Positions 1-10,264 of a stretch of 64,000 bases of DNA are shown one piece after another. Numbering within the stretch: the first letter of the stretch is position 1; every line of letters starts with the position of its first letter. The notes under the pieces are model-generated. The model had not been told where the DNA came from. It was given only the letters and a program-made list of their open reading frames with translations, and searched no databases. A program made the position numbers and the translations under genes. The DNA comes from Craterostigma plantagineum. Lineage: Eukaryota; Streptophyta; Magnoliopsida; Lamiales; Linderniaceae. The stretch covers positions 3,224,001 through 3,288,000 of the forward strand of contig JAPQWV010000001.1 of NCBI GenBank assembly GCA_027422505.1, in the 5' to 3' direction.

Positions 1-241
1 ATGATGGGGTGGGATTTACAGGGATGAAAGGTTGATATTAAAATGCATTCTTAGCTCTCTGAATTTAATAGAAGCATAAATGATATTATTGTGATTATTT
101 CTTTCTCCATGAAGAGAAAACGACAAAAAAGCCAAAGCGCCTGACAATTTCCAACGGCCATAGATTTTCTGAAACTCTTTGCCTACTACAGATAATAAAA
201 GAAGAGGACAGTTGTAATAAAAATGAAGACTAAATTATTGG
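1..241. other. Left flank, no gene seen
   Basis: AT-rich sequence with no convincing ORF or RNA gene. It is the host DNA into which the first Sirevirus inserted. The last five bases before the element (242-246, GAGTG) are its target-site duplication. Confidence 0.6.
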
Positions 242-246
242 GAGTG

Positions 247-1035
247 TGTTAATGTTGAAATTTCAATGTTGACAATCGTACTGGCTCCACATGCCAGTCA
301 ACATTGTTGGCTGAGATTGGGTCAACCTCTAGTTTTATCTTTCATGCCCAAAACCCTATTAATTCGGTTAGTGGCTATTTTTAGTGATATGCAGGACTTA
401 GATAAAGCTTGGAATGGATCAAAGACGTGTGGATTACGTGTGGAGACATAGGAGCTAAAATGGAAAAGGTGCTTACTAAAAATAGGTGTCTTGAAGCCCA
501 AGTGAAGACTAAGTCGTTTGGAGCTATCCAACTTAACTACCAACGACCACATTGAAGTTAGTGGACGTTGAGGGCAGTATGGACGTTGAGCAAGTCCTTG
601 AGAAGTCGAAGTATTTATACAAGACTTCATTTTCCGTTAGAGACACACGAGTCATAACGAGCGAAGCCTACATCGAGTTAGAGCAAAACTCACGAGAGTT
701 CTTTTATTGTTTTCAGCCTAGTTTTGCAAAGGTCTTAGGACTTTCTAGTTTAGTGGGTCGTTAGATTCCATTCTTTTACTAGGCGTGATTTGTACTATCG
801 CAAGATAGTTGTTTTTGTAATCCATCGTAATAGTGGAATTTCGCCATGAGGCACGCAGCAAGTTTCTAACTTGCTGCACAAAATTTACATCTCGTGTGTT
901 TCGTATTTCGTCACTAAAGTTGTTAGTTTTTTCCGCTGTGCATTCTGTGTGAGATCGAGTGTTGCTCCGACATTACAGTCAACATTTACATCACCAGTGT
1001 TTATTTTACATCCATTACACGACGGGACCACTTCA
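247..1035 (+). repeat. Left LTR of Sirevirus 1
   Basis: 789-bp LTR, TG...CA ends. A TATA-like stretch (TATTTATACA) lies near 612-622. It carries several ATGTTG and CAACAT half-sites at its start. The short ORFs inside have no known homology and are treated as noncoding. Confidence 0.95.
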
Positions 1036-1038
1036 AAG

Positions 1039-1050
1039 TGGTATCAGAGC
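1039..1050 (+). other. Primer binding site (initiator Met-tRNA type)
   Basis: TGGTATCAGAGC, three bases after the LTR, complementary to the 3' end of plant initiator methionine tRNA as in most plant Copia elements. Confidence 0.9.
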
Positions 1051-1088
1051 CTACGCTTGACGCTACTAAGCGCTGAAGATCATCTACA

Positions 1089-2156
1089 ATGGATGTTTCA
1101 AGCTCAAATTACATCGGCAAAGTCCCTGTGTTAGACGGCTCCAACTCCGCCTATTGGAAGGTTCGTGTTCGGCAGTGCATCAAATCCATAGATGTGCGAG
1201 CGTGGGAGTCCGTGCTCCATGGCTATACTACACCAAAAACTGCCCCGGACGAAGATGGTGAAGTCTATGAAAAGCCGATCACTGAATGGAGTCCTCAAGA
1301 GAGAAACGCAGCCGAGTTCAATGATAAAGCCCTCAATGCCATGTTCTCTTCGGTGGACATCTTCATGTTCAAGATCATACAAAACTGTACTACGGCAAAC
1401 GATGCGTGGGATTTACTTCAGAGGTATTGTGAAGGCGATGCTAGTGTGAAGCAGACACGACTAAGGCTACTCCTCAACCAATTTGAAAATCTCCGAATGA
1501 AGGACGATGAGGATGTTACCACGTACTTCGGCAAAATTCTGACAATTTCAAGCGAGTGCGCAAGTCTCGGAGAGCCAATCGCGAATAGGGTATTAATTTC
1601 TAAAGCAATTCGTACGCTAAATCCGAAATTTAATGTGAAGGTAGCTGCGGTCGAGGAAGCCCACAATTTGTCCACGATGGAGATCAATACGTTGATGAAC
1701 ATCATGAAGAACTACGAGACCAATCTTGAAGTACAACAAAGAGCCTCTCGCGGCAAAAGTCTAGCCCTAGTCAGTCAACCATCCAAGGTTCAAACTGAGG
1801 ATGACTCTGACAATGATGATGATACAGCCATGCTGGTGAAGAACTTCGCAAAGTTTCTCAAGAAGAAGAAGAATGCTGAGAAAAATGTTGGCCCGACTGC
1901 TGGACCAACATTTAGGAGGGGGCAGAATGTCAAAGCGGATTCCTCGTCTGCTCCTCCATACTTCAAACGCAAACCAGATGGAAAGAAGAAGAACATTAAC
2001 TATGAATCTGTAAGGTGCTACGAATGCCAAGGATGGGGTCATTTCGCCAACGAATGTGCAAACACTCTTCGCAAGCATGGGAAAGCATGTGGATTGATCT
2101 GTCTGACGATGAAGATGAAGAATCATGCCCAAAGGAGGCCAAGCAGTCATCAGTGA
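1089..2156 (+). CDS. gag: Gag of Sirevirus 1 (N-terminal part)
   Basis: Capsid-type polyprotein that packages element RNA in cytoplasmic particles. The start ATG is the first in frame after the primer site. Residues 10-40 resemble the Copia gag N-terminus (YWKVRVR), residues about 75-210 the UBN2/retrotransposon gag core with repeated aromatic and Leu heptads, and a CX2CX4HX4C zinc knuckle begins at residue 310 (base 2016). Acidic and Lys-rich stretches lie at 240-270. Shortly after the knuckle the frame runs into 20-odd unrelated residues and stops at 2156, while the coding signal continues in the next frame from about 2090. This indicates a one-base offset near 2085-2095 rather than a natural gag end. 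Confidence 0.85.
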   Translation: MDVSSSNYIGKVPVLDGSNSAYWKVRVRQCIKSIDVRAWESVLHGYTTPKTAPDEDGEVYEKPITEWSPQERNAAEFNDKALNAMFSSVDIFMFKIIQNCTTANDAWDLLQRYCEGDASVKQTRLRLLLNQFENLRMKDDEDVTTYFGKILTISSECASLGEPIANRVLISKAIRTLNPKFNVKVAAVEEAHNLSTMEINTLMNIMKNYETNLEVQQRASRGKSLALVSQPSKVQTEDDSDNDDDTAMLVKNFAKFLKKKKNAEKNVGPTAGPTFRRGQNVKADSSSAPPYFKRKPDGKKKNINYESVRCYECQGWGHFANECANTLRKHGKACGLICLTMKMKNHAQRRPSSHQ

Positions 2157-5100
2157 CCATTCATTCCTTCTCAGACTGCGAAGACGACGAAGAGCATCAA
2201 ACAGACTTCACAGCGGTGACGGATGTTGAGCAGAATGTTGAAACAACATCTGACTCAGCATCTGAAAAACAGATTATATTTGATTATGATGACTCAAACT
2301 GTTTTGATGGGTTCTTTAGTTTTGATGATGCAGATTCAGAGACAGACGATTGTGCAGCTATGAAGCAACTGTCCACACAATTGGAAATGGAAAAGGCGAA
2401 AAATACGCAACTAAATGCCGCCGTGAAAGTGCTGACTGAAGAGAATGAGAAGAGCGAAAAGATTATTGAAGGCCTACTTGATGGAATGAACAAATTGGAA
2501 GCTGTGTTGACTCGTAAGGACCAGGAGATCGCTAAGCTACAAAAGCGAGTCGACGAGGCGGATCAGACATTCGCAAAGATGAATAAGGGTAAATCGACCC
2601 TTGATGAGGTGTTATCTCTCGGCATTTTTGACAAGCAAGGACTAGGTTTCAATTCTGAGCCCATTAATGAAGTCCCTAAACCTGTGTCACATGTTCAGCC
2701 TAAGATAGTCTTTGTTAAAGAAAAGTCGCATGCTTCGAGTGATCCTATTATAGCTCCGAGTGTTGAGAAGAATCCTAAGCATGCTGCTGTTAAGTCTAAG
2801 GATAGATCATTTAAATGTCATCACTGCATGCAAACTGGTCATATCAAACCGTTTTGTTGGAAGTTGAAGGGGGAGATTTCTGCAAAGAAATCGATGTCGG
2901 CTGAAATGTCGTCCAACATTTCGCTCAACATTGAGAAATCAGTGTTGGAAGGAATGGATGGAGAGATTTCGACTGGCTCACCTTCAAATTCTGAAAGTTC
3001 AAATGCTGCTTTGTCATCCAAGAAAGTTTGGGTACAAAAATCTGTTCATAAATGCAACGTTGTGTATACCTCCTTGCGAGCTAACGTGACAGGTTCTTGG
3101 TACTTCGATAGCGGGTGTTCCCGACATATGACGGGTACCAAGGAGTTTCTAAGCGATTACACGCCTTTAAGCAGCGGATCTGTGACGTTTGGAGGGGGAG
3201 CTAAGGGACGGATTCTAGGCCGAGGCAGATTGAATGTGTCCGACTTTCCTAGACTAAGCAATGTTCTACATGTCGAAGGTCTTGTGGCGAATTTAATCAG
3301 CATAAGCCAGCTTTGCGACGATGACCTTGAGGTACGTTTTAATAAAGAATGTTGTGAGGTTTTTAACAGCGATTGTGTTCGAGTGATGGCAGGGAAAAGG
3401 TCAAGTGATAATTGCTACCTAGTCGGCGACAAATCCAACTCGAAGGACGTATGCCAACTATCCAAGGCCGAAGATGATGTGATTCTTTGGCATCACAAAC
3501 TGGGGCACGTCAATTACCGGACTTTGCAGCAGCTTATCAAACACGAAGCAATCAGAGGCATTCCAAAGCTAAAGGAGTTTGGTAAGGTTGTATGTGAGTC
3601 GTGCTTGAAGGGTAAGCAAGTGCATGCCAGTCATAATGTTGACCCACATTCTGCTCAGCATTTTAATACTGACCACTGTTTTCAGTTGATACATATGGAT
3701 TTGATGGGACCGATGGAAGTAGATAGCATTGGTGGTAGAAAATATGCTTATGTGCTCGTGGATGATTATTCTAGATATGCATGGATATTTTTTCTTAGGG
3801 AAAAATCTGAGTCTTTTGATTTCTTTAAGAATTTCTGTGCCATGATTAGGAATAATTTTAGTGCTTCTGTTTTTCGCATTAGATCAGATCATGGTAGGGA
3901 ATTTGATAATCAGTCATTCACTGAGTTTTGTGATAGGAAAGGCATTATTCATGAGTTTTCATCTCCTAAGACACCCCAACAAAATGGGGTGGCCGAAAGG
4001 AAGAATAGGACTTTGCAAGAAATGGCTCGTGTTATGTTGCAATCTAAGAATATTTCTAAGCGTTTTTGGGCTGAAGCGTTACATACTGCTTGTCATATTT
4101 CAAATCGTGTATTCTTTAGACATGGTACTAAGAAAACGTCATATGAGTTGTTAAATGGAAAAAAGCCGACTGTGAAGTATTTTCATGTCTTTGGTTGTGT
4201 TTGCTATATGTTGAATGATCGTGAGTACTTGACCAAGTTTGATTCCAAAAGTGACAAATGCATATTCCTTGGTTACTCTTCGAACAGCCGTGCTTATCGT
4301 GTATATAACTTGCGCTTGAAGTCTGTTCAGGAATCTATTAATATTGTATTTGATGATGCTACTGACCTCAGCAGAAATGCTCCACAAGTTGTTATTACAG
4401 ACGTTGTCAAAGCTGTTGGTGAAACAGAGGAGAATGTGGAGGAGAATGTAGAGCCAGCATCTGACTCAGCATCTGAACCTGAACAGAACGCTGAAGAAGC
4501 CGGACCCAGTGAAGTTCGAAGAGATCCACCAGCAAAGATACAGAAGGACCATCCCTCAGATCTTATTATTGGTGACGTGAACGAAGGAAGAAAAACCAGA
4601 GACAAGCCACGTAAGGACTACAAATCTATGGTAAGAAACGTATGCATGAACACCGTATACGCTGAGGTACGCTTTAAATGTTTTGTTTCTGAAGTAGAAC
4701 CCAAGAATGTCCTTGAAGCTCTCAAGGATAATTATTGGATTAATGCCATGCAAGAGGAACTCTTGCAGTTTGAGAAAAACCAGGTTTGGAGTTTAGTGCC
4801 ACGGCCGAAAGACATTAATGTCATAGGTACAAAGTGGATTTTTATGAATAAGTTTGACGAACTTGGTAGGGTTGTTAGGAACAAAGCACGTTTGGTTGCT
4901 CAAGGGTATACGCAAGTAGAGGGGATAGATTTTGATGAGACATTTGCTCCTGTTGCTCGGCTAGAATCTATTAGGTTGTTATTAGCGATTGCATGTTGGC
5001 TTAACATTACGTTGCACCAAATGGATGTTAAGGGTGCTTTTTTAAATGGGTTTATTGATAAAGATATCTATGTGGAACAGCCTAAGGGATTCGAAGATCC

Positions 5101-6223
5101 TCATTTTCCTAACCATGTTTATAAGTTGCAGAAAGCTTTGTACGGATTGAAGCAAGCGCCTCGAGCTTGGTACGCACGTTTAGCTACTTTTTTACTTGAA
5201 TTTGGATTCACTCGAGGTGAGGCCGATCGCACACTTTTTGTGAAAAGAGTTGGTGCTGACATTTTAATTGCTCAAATTTATGTGGATGACATAGTTTTTG
5301 GATCTAGTTCGCAATCAATGTTAGATCAGTTCGTACATGCCATGAACTCGACGTTTGAAATGAGCATGATTGGGGAACTAACTTTTTTCTTAGGATTGCA
5401 GATTAAGCAAAGCAACGACGGGATTTTTATGTCCCAGGAGAAGTACGCGAAGAACACTGTTAAGAAGTTCGGGTTGGACACGACGAAGGTAATGAAAACA
5501 CCTATGGGATCTACGCAGAAGGTAAGTAAGGACAATGTTGGACAGAATGTTGATCCAACATTGTATCGCTCAATGATAGGCAGTTTGTTATATCTTTCAG
5601 CGAGTCGACCCGACATTATGTATAGCATATGTGTCTGTGCTAGATATCAATCTGAGCCTAAAATCTCCCACTTAAATGCTGTTAAGCGTATTCTTCGATA
5701 TGTGAGTGGTTCGTGTAGCCTAGGGTTATGGTTCTCTAAAGATACTAATATGAGTCTTGTAGGCTACAGCGATGCTGATTGGGCAGGTGACGAGGATGAT
5801 CGCAAGAGCACAAGTGGCGGCTGTTTCTTCTTAGGTAACAATCTTGTTGCATGGTATAGTAAGAAGCAAAACTGTGTGTCTTTATCTACTGCTGAGTCTG
5901 AGTATGTTGCTGCTGGTAGTTGCTGTACGCAATTGATGTGGTTGAATAGCATGTTGTGTGACTATGGTTTAGAGTGCGATTCTGTCCTCATGTATTGTGA
6001 TAACCTTAGTGCCATCAACATATCTAAGAACCCTATCCAGCATTCACGCACGAAGCATATAGATATAAGACATCATTTTCTGAGAGATATGGTTGAGAAA
6101 GAACTCGTTCGCATTGAGCATATAGACACTAAGCATCAGTTAGCTGACATTTTCACGAAAGCATTGGATTCTGAAAGGTTTTCGGACCTGAAGAAATCCA
6201 TAGGTTTGCATCAGTTGGTCTGA
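2090..6223 (+). CDS. pol: Gag C-terminus plus Pol polyprotein of Sirevirus 1
   Basis: Polyprotein for particle processing, integration and reverse transcription. The open frame reaches back to 2015, but family-like sequence begins near 2090. In order: acidic segment; coiled coil at about 2341-2600 (Sirevirus gag hallmark); second zinc knuckle, CHHC...C, at 2817-2858; aspartic protease with DSG near 3107-3115; integrase zinc region (HHKLGH near 3490) and core with HMDLMGPM, DDYSRYAW, SDHGREF and QQNGVAERKNRTL; spacer rich in acidic residues; reverse transcriptase with QMDVKGAFLNG and the catalytic YVDD at 5279-5290; RNase H with SDADWAGD and STAESEYVAAG; terminal ADIFTKAL. All hallmark residues are present and the frame is open to TGA at 6223. 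Upstream it is out of phase with gag. Confidence 0.92.
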   Translation, partial: WIDLSDDEDEESCPKEAKQSSVTIHSFSDCEDDEEHQTDFTAVTDVEQNVETTSDSASEKQIIFDYDDSNCFDGFFSFDDADSETDDCAAMKQLSTQLEMEKAKNTQLNAAVKVLTEENEKSEKIIEGLLDGMNKLEAVLTRKDQEIAKLQKRVDEADQTFAKMNKGKSTLDEVLSLGIFDKQGLGFNSEPINEVPKPVSHVQPKIVFVKEKSHASSDPIIAPSVEKNPKHAAVKSKDRSFKCHHCMQTGHIKPFCWKLKGEISAKKSMSAEMSSNISLNIEKSVLEGMDGEISTGSPSNSESSNAALSSKKVWVQKSVHKCNVVYTSLRANVTGSWYFDSGCSRHMTGTKEFLSDYTPLSSGSVTFGGGAKGRILGRGRLNVSDFPRLSNVLHVEGLVANLISISQLCDDDLEVRFNKECCEVFNSDCVRVMAGKRSSDNCYLVGDKSNSKDVCQLSKAEDDVILWHHKLGHVNYRTLQQLIKHEAIRGIPKLKEFGKVVCESCLKGKQVHASHNVDPHSAQHFNTDHCFQLIHMDLMGPMEVDSIGGRKYAYVLVDDYSRYAWIFFLREKSESFDFFKNFCAMIRNNFSASVFRIRSDHGREFDNQSFTEFCDRKGIIHEFSSPKTPQQNGVAERKNRTLQEMARVMLQSKNISKRFWAEALHTACHISNRVFFRHGTKKTSYELLNGKKPTVKYFHVFGCVCYMLNDREYLTKFDSKSDKCIFLGYSSNSRAYRVYNLRLKSVQESINIVFDDATDLSRNAPQVVITDVVKAVGETEENVEENVEPASDSASEPEQNAEEAGPSEVRRDPPAKIQKDHPSDLIIGDVNEGRKTRDKPRKDYKSMVRNVCMNTVYAEVRFKCFVSEVEPKNVLEALKDNYWINAMQEELLQFEKNQVWSLVPRPKDINVIGTKWIFMNKFDELGRVVRNKARLVAQGYTQVEGIDFDETFAPVARLESIRLLLAIACWLNITLHQMDVKGAFLNGFIDKDIYVEQPKGFEDPHFPNHVYKLQKALYGLKQAPRAWYARLATFLLEFGFTRGEADRTLFVKRVGADILIAQIYVDDIVFGSSSQSMLDQFVHAMNSTFEMSMIGELTFFLGLQIKQSNDGIFMSQEKYAKNTVKKFGLDTTKVMKTPMGSTQKVSKDNVGQNVDPTLYRSMIGSLLYLSASRPDIMYSICVCARYQSEPKISHLNAVKRILRYVSGSCSLGLWFSKDTNMSLVGYSDADWAGDEDDRKSTSGGCFFLGNNLVAWYSKKQNCVSLSTAESEYVAAGSCCTQLMWLNSMLCDYGLECDSVLMYCDNLSAINISKNPIQHSRTKHIDIRHHFLRDMVEKELVRIEHIDTKHQLADIFTKALDSERFSDLKKSIGLHQLV

Positions 6224-6353
6224 ATGTTGGTCCAACATTTGGATCAACATAGCACATGTCAGATTAGATTGTTACTGCTTTAATGTTTGATGAAATATTC
6301 TGTTCTGTTTTCCTGTGAAATGACATGATCCTTCTTGACTGGTCCCTGCATGA

Positions 6354-6568
6354 ACTCAATCCCTTTGTTTTATAGGCTCTTGGTAATACGTCCCTAGGTA
6401 CACGGCATTCGCTGTGACGATGTACTCTTTGCGACAAAAAGCCAATCCTTGTTGCGTTAAGCATGCTCATAAACTCTTTGCTAGATATAGGTACTTGGTA
6501 ATAAGTTTCCGTAGGTACACGGCATTCGCGGTGACGATGTATACTATGCGACAAAAAGCCAAACCTTG
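6354..6568 (+). repeat. Two-copy tandem repeat in Sirevirus 1 tail
   Basis: Units of about 110 bp share GGTACACGGCATTCGC, TGACGATGTA and GCGACAAAAAGCCAA (6397-6445 and 6514-6562). The copies differ at scattered bases. Not coding. Confidence 0.8.
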
Positions 6569-7465
6569 AGGCTTAGGGTATAAGGGCAGTGCATGATTTC
6601 GGTTAGATTAATAAGGTGAAAGGGTAATAAAGGGAACTGGTTTGGAGAAGGATTGCGCAGATAAGTCTAGGATTACGGAATTAGAATGTGGAGTCAAATG
6701 TTGAGGCAACATTAGTAACAGTCAGTCTGATCGTGCTAAATTTTGTTTGCTTTCGTGATTTATGCATTAGTTTTTAAGCTTGTTTTGTCAGTTTGTTTGT
6801 GTCTAGTTTTAGTATCTCTCAGAATTACATTAGAATTTCTCGAAGAACAGCTTGTTACGCTTGTCTCAAGTGCTCATCATCGACGCCTAAACGGTTAGTC
6901 TTGCTCGCGTCTACTTTGATTTTTGACTTGGTATTTTTGGGTGAAACATAATCTGAAGTGCTCCTATGATTTTGCGTGACTCAGTCCTCCATATGCTATA
7001 TTTAGCTTCAGTTTTACTTAGGCAGTTTTCGACTTATTTCGTCCCTATCCTATGATTTGCCTAAGTATGTTTCAAGTCCAACGGTTACTTTTTGCGGTTT
7101 TGTGATGACCGTGTTTATTATGTTGACCATTGGAACTGTTTTTGGTCTTTAAGTTTTGGATCATTATCTCTACTCCACACATACCGTATGTCATAATTCG
7201 AACTTCACGCTGAGATTACTCTTTGTTCTTGACTGTGTTTGATATAATCAAGGGTTACACATTCTGTATTGCTTCTCCATTTCTTGAGCTTATCTTTGGT
7301 TTATCTATGGCAAACTCACCTGTTTCTGAGTCTCAGAATGTTGGTCCAAATGCCAGTTCCACATTTACCTCAACATCGAATCTGCAGCAAGAGATTAAGT
7401 GTCTGAATGACAAGATTATTTTTTTGATTGCTCAGAGAGAAGTTCTCTGAGGTTTACTTTCTTCC

Positions 7466-8009
7466 CAAAAAGGGGGAGAAGGTTGTTTGTGCAGATGGAT
7501 GGCGGAGATCATGGCTGTTGACCAATGTGGGTGACTTTATAAGCAGAGATTCAGGGGGAGCAGAATAAGGAGCCGAACATACAGGGGGAGAACAGGTTGG
7601 GGGAGAACAGGATGGAGTAGGAGCTGCTGGAGAATATGCAAGCGCCGATACGAGTCAGAGTCCATCGATTTAGGCCAGTAGTGGGTCTAGGTCGGTTTTG
7701 TGCATGCGCACTTCTTAGTGCCTTTTTGTTTTTTGCATGCCTATCTGACTTGTGTTTTTATTTTGCGTGCGCATGATTTTAGTTCTGCCTGTGGATCACT
7801 TGTTTTTGTTTTGCAGATGTTTATGTTCAGAACCTCTATGGCTATGTACTAAGACCTTAGTACTTTGAGTAGTTTAACTACTATTCTATTTGTGTTTACT
7901 CTAACCATCTTTTAATGTTTTGTGGTTGAGTAGATCGTGCCTTTAGGGGGAGTTCCACTAAGTCCAACTTCTGCAGTGGTTTTGGGAAGAAAGATAAAAA
8001 GGGGGAGAT
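7466..8009 (+). repeat. Repeated polypurine tracts
   Basis: GGGGGAG tracts at about 7471, 7554, 7584, 7600 and 7946, and the LTR-adjacent PPT AAAAAGGGGGAGA at 7996-8008. Only the last is placed to prime plus-strand DNA for the LTR. The others match the multiple-PPT habit described for Sireviruses. Confidence 0.8.
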
Positions 8010-8797
8010 TGTTAATGTTGAAATTTCAATGTTGACAATCGTACTGGCTCCACATGCCAGTCAACATTGTTGGCTGAGATTGGGTCAACCTCTAGTTTTA
8101 TCTTTCATGCCCAAAACCCTATTAATTCGGTTAGTGGCTATTTTTAGTGATATGCAGGACTTAGATAAAGCTTGGAATGGATCAAAGACGTGTGGATTAC
8201 GTGTGGAGACTTAGGAGCTAAAATGGGAAAGGTGCTTACTAAAAATAGGTGTCTTGAAGCCCAAGTGAAGACTAAGTCGTTTGGAGCTATCCAACTTAAC
8301 TACCAACGACCACATTGAAGTTAGTGGACGTTGAGGGCAGTATGGACGTTGAGCAAGTCCTTGAGAAGTCGAAGTATTTATACAAGACTTCATTTTCCGT
8401 TAGAGACACACGAGTCATAACGAGCGAAGCCTACATCGAGTTAGAGCAAAACTCACGAGAGTTCTTTTATTGTTTTCAGCCTAGTTTTGCAAAGGTCTTA
8501 GGACTTTCTAGTTTAGTGGGTCGTTAGATTCCATTCTTTTACTAGGCGTGATTTGTACTATCGCAAGATAGTTGTTTTTGTAATCCATCGTAATAGTGGA
8601 ATTTCGCCATGAGGCACGCAGCAAGTTTCTAACTTGCTGCACAAAATTTACATCTCGTGTGTTTCGTATTTCGTCACTAAAGTTGTTAGTTTTTCCGCTG
8701 TGCATTCTGTGTGAGATCGAGTGTTGCTCCGACATTACAGTCAACATTTACATCACCAGTTTTTATTTTACATCCATTACACGACGGGACCACTTCA
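8010..8797 (+). repeat. Right LTR of Sirevirus 1
   Basis: 788 bp, TG...CA, nearly identical to the left LTR. The differences I see are near 8210 (A/T), 8227 (A/G), one T fewer in a T run near 8691-8695, and 8761 (G/T). Followed directly by GAGTG. Confidence 0.95.
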
Positions 8798-8802
8798 GAG
8801 TG

Positions 8803-9643
8803 TTTAAAGTTGGGTTCGAAGATTCAACATGAACGAACTAATGTCACGCATGCAATGTATTGGGCCACTCAGCAGTCGTTTACAGCTGTTTGAGCTTCAG
8901 TTTCCATTAAAAATTAAAAATATCAGTTCTTTCGTAAATTGCACCAAAACCATATAATATTCACATGGCAACTCGCCTAAACTAGTCCCCGTCGCCGCAA
9001 CACGCACGTGTGAGCCACGCTGACCCTTCTTACTTATCACGTGATTAGTGCCACTTCCACACGTGTAGTAGTCTAGTAGATCTCTCGATTTTCCTTTTTC
9101 CATTATACCATCTACAATCTATCCTCTCATCATTCATCAATAGTTAAAAACGGTTCAATTTGGTGGTATCAATCGGCTAAATTTTTCTCAGATTAATAAC
9201 TAACATAAAATAAAAAATAAGAAATCATCCACTATCCTTCGTTGTATACCGTCACATTTATCCTTCTATTTTTAGTAATACTATTTAATAAATGAGTTAT
9301 AAATTAAGTAGCTCAACTACACGAATATGTAATTTAGGGTAGTCTACATTAAATAACGGCCGTGTTTAAATAAACAGTAAAAAGAATAATATATATGCGT
9401 GTGACGTGGACCAAACCGCCACGTCAACGGTCCCATGATGTATAAACTTCCGACAAGCTTGCACCTCAATCATGTTTTACATAACGCCACGTCAACTGGT
9501 TTGTTATGTAGGGCCCAGATTTGTCCATTTAACGATCCAACGGACGTAACCGAACCTTTCGAAATATTCTCTTCATATAATTGTCCTTTTTAATCTATTT
9601 TCGGCAATTAAAATAGCTTTGCCAGCTATAACGCTTCACAATC

Positions 9644-9692
<49 letters not shown>

Positions 9693-10018
9693 AAAATATA
9701 AAGGCATCTTTAGTTTGCTATGCGGCCTTCTTGTTTTGTATCACAGTTCAAGACATGCATAGAAAATCTTATCGTACGTAGATTCTTAGCCTCATAGAGA
9801 AACTGATGTGTGGTAGTATAGTATTAACTCCGATAGTTACAGCAATGACAAGATATTTAACAGATGGATAATAATTGTACTATTTTTATTTACTTAAAAT
9901 GTCAACTTATATGGGACCATTAATAAATATCGTTTAGTATATCAACGACTTCTTACCATAATTCATTCGGACAACGATGTATGAGGCCTTATATAAAAGA
10001 AAGCTAATTTTTTAATTA
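8803..10018. other. Intergenic DNA with ACGT motifs and an AT microsatellite
   Basis: No gene seen. Contains several ACGT-core motifs (GCACGTGTGA near 9004, TCACGTGA near 9037, ACACGTGT near 9058, TGACGTGG near 9402, GCCACGTCAA near 9418 and 9486) and an (AT)n tract at about 9646-9690. The motif cluster looks promoter-like but no ORF follows it. Confidence 0.5.
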
Positions 10019-10225
10019 TAGGGCTGGGGAATACCGAAATATCGATATACCGAAATACCGAAATACCGTCCTTATCGTATCGAAAGTACCGAAAATATCG
10101 AAAACTTTGGTATACCAAAGTTTTTGGTAAGGTATGATACCGTACCGAAAATTTTCGATACGGTAATGGTATGAAAATTTTAAAAATTAGGTATACCGAT
10201 TATACCGAAATTCTAAAATTTTTAA

Positions 10226-10264
<39 letters not shown>

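Larger units (their letters stand above)
6224..8009 (+). other. Sirevirus 1 noncoding tail between pol and right LTR
   Basis: No credible protein. It holds two imperfect copies of a roughly 110-bp unit, several ATGTTG/CAACAT pairs (6223-6250, 6697-6715, 7340-7375), a short frame at about 7308-7450 beginning MANSPVSESQ with no domain I recognise, and six GGGGGAG tracts before the LTR. A long tail with repeated polypurine tracts is known for Sireviruses. An intact envelope-like ORF is absent, unlike Sirevirus 2 in this window. Confidence 0.7.
247..8797 (+). mobile_element. Complete Sirevirus-type Copia LTR retrotransposon 1
   Basis: Seen: two LTRs starting TGTTAATG and ending CACTTCA, a perfect 5-bp target duplication GAGTG (242-246 and 8798-8802), a TGGTATCAGAGC primer site after the left LTR, gag and pol in Copia order (protease, integrase, reverse transcriptase, RNase H), and an AAAAAGGGGGAGA tract before the right LTR. 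By eye the LTRs differ by three substitutions and one T-run indel over 789 bp, so the insertion is recent. Sirevirus assignment rests on the coiled-coil gag C-terminus, second zinc knuckle, long 1.8-kb pol-to-LTR spacer and repeated polypurine tracts. Gag and pol are out of frame by one base, so autonomy is doubtful. Confidence 0.95.

Noticed and set aside
7223..7450. Envelope-like gene of Sirevirus 1
   Set aside because: Only about 47 credible codons from the internal ATG, no domain, and ends in a polypurine tract. Treated as noncoding tail or a remnant.
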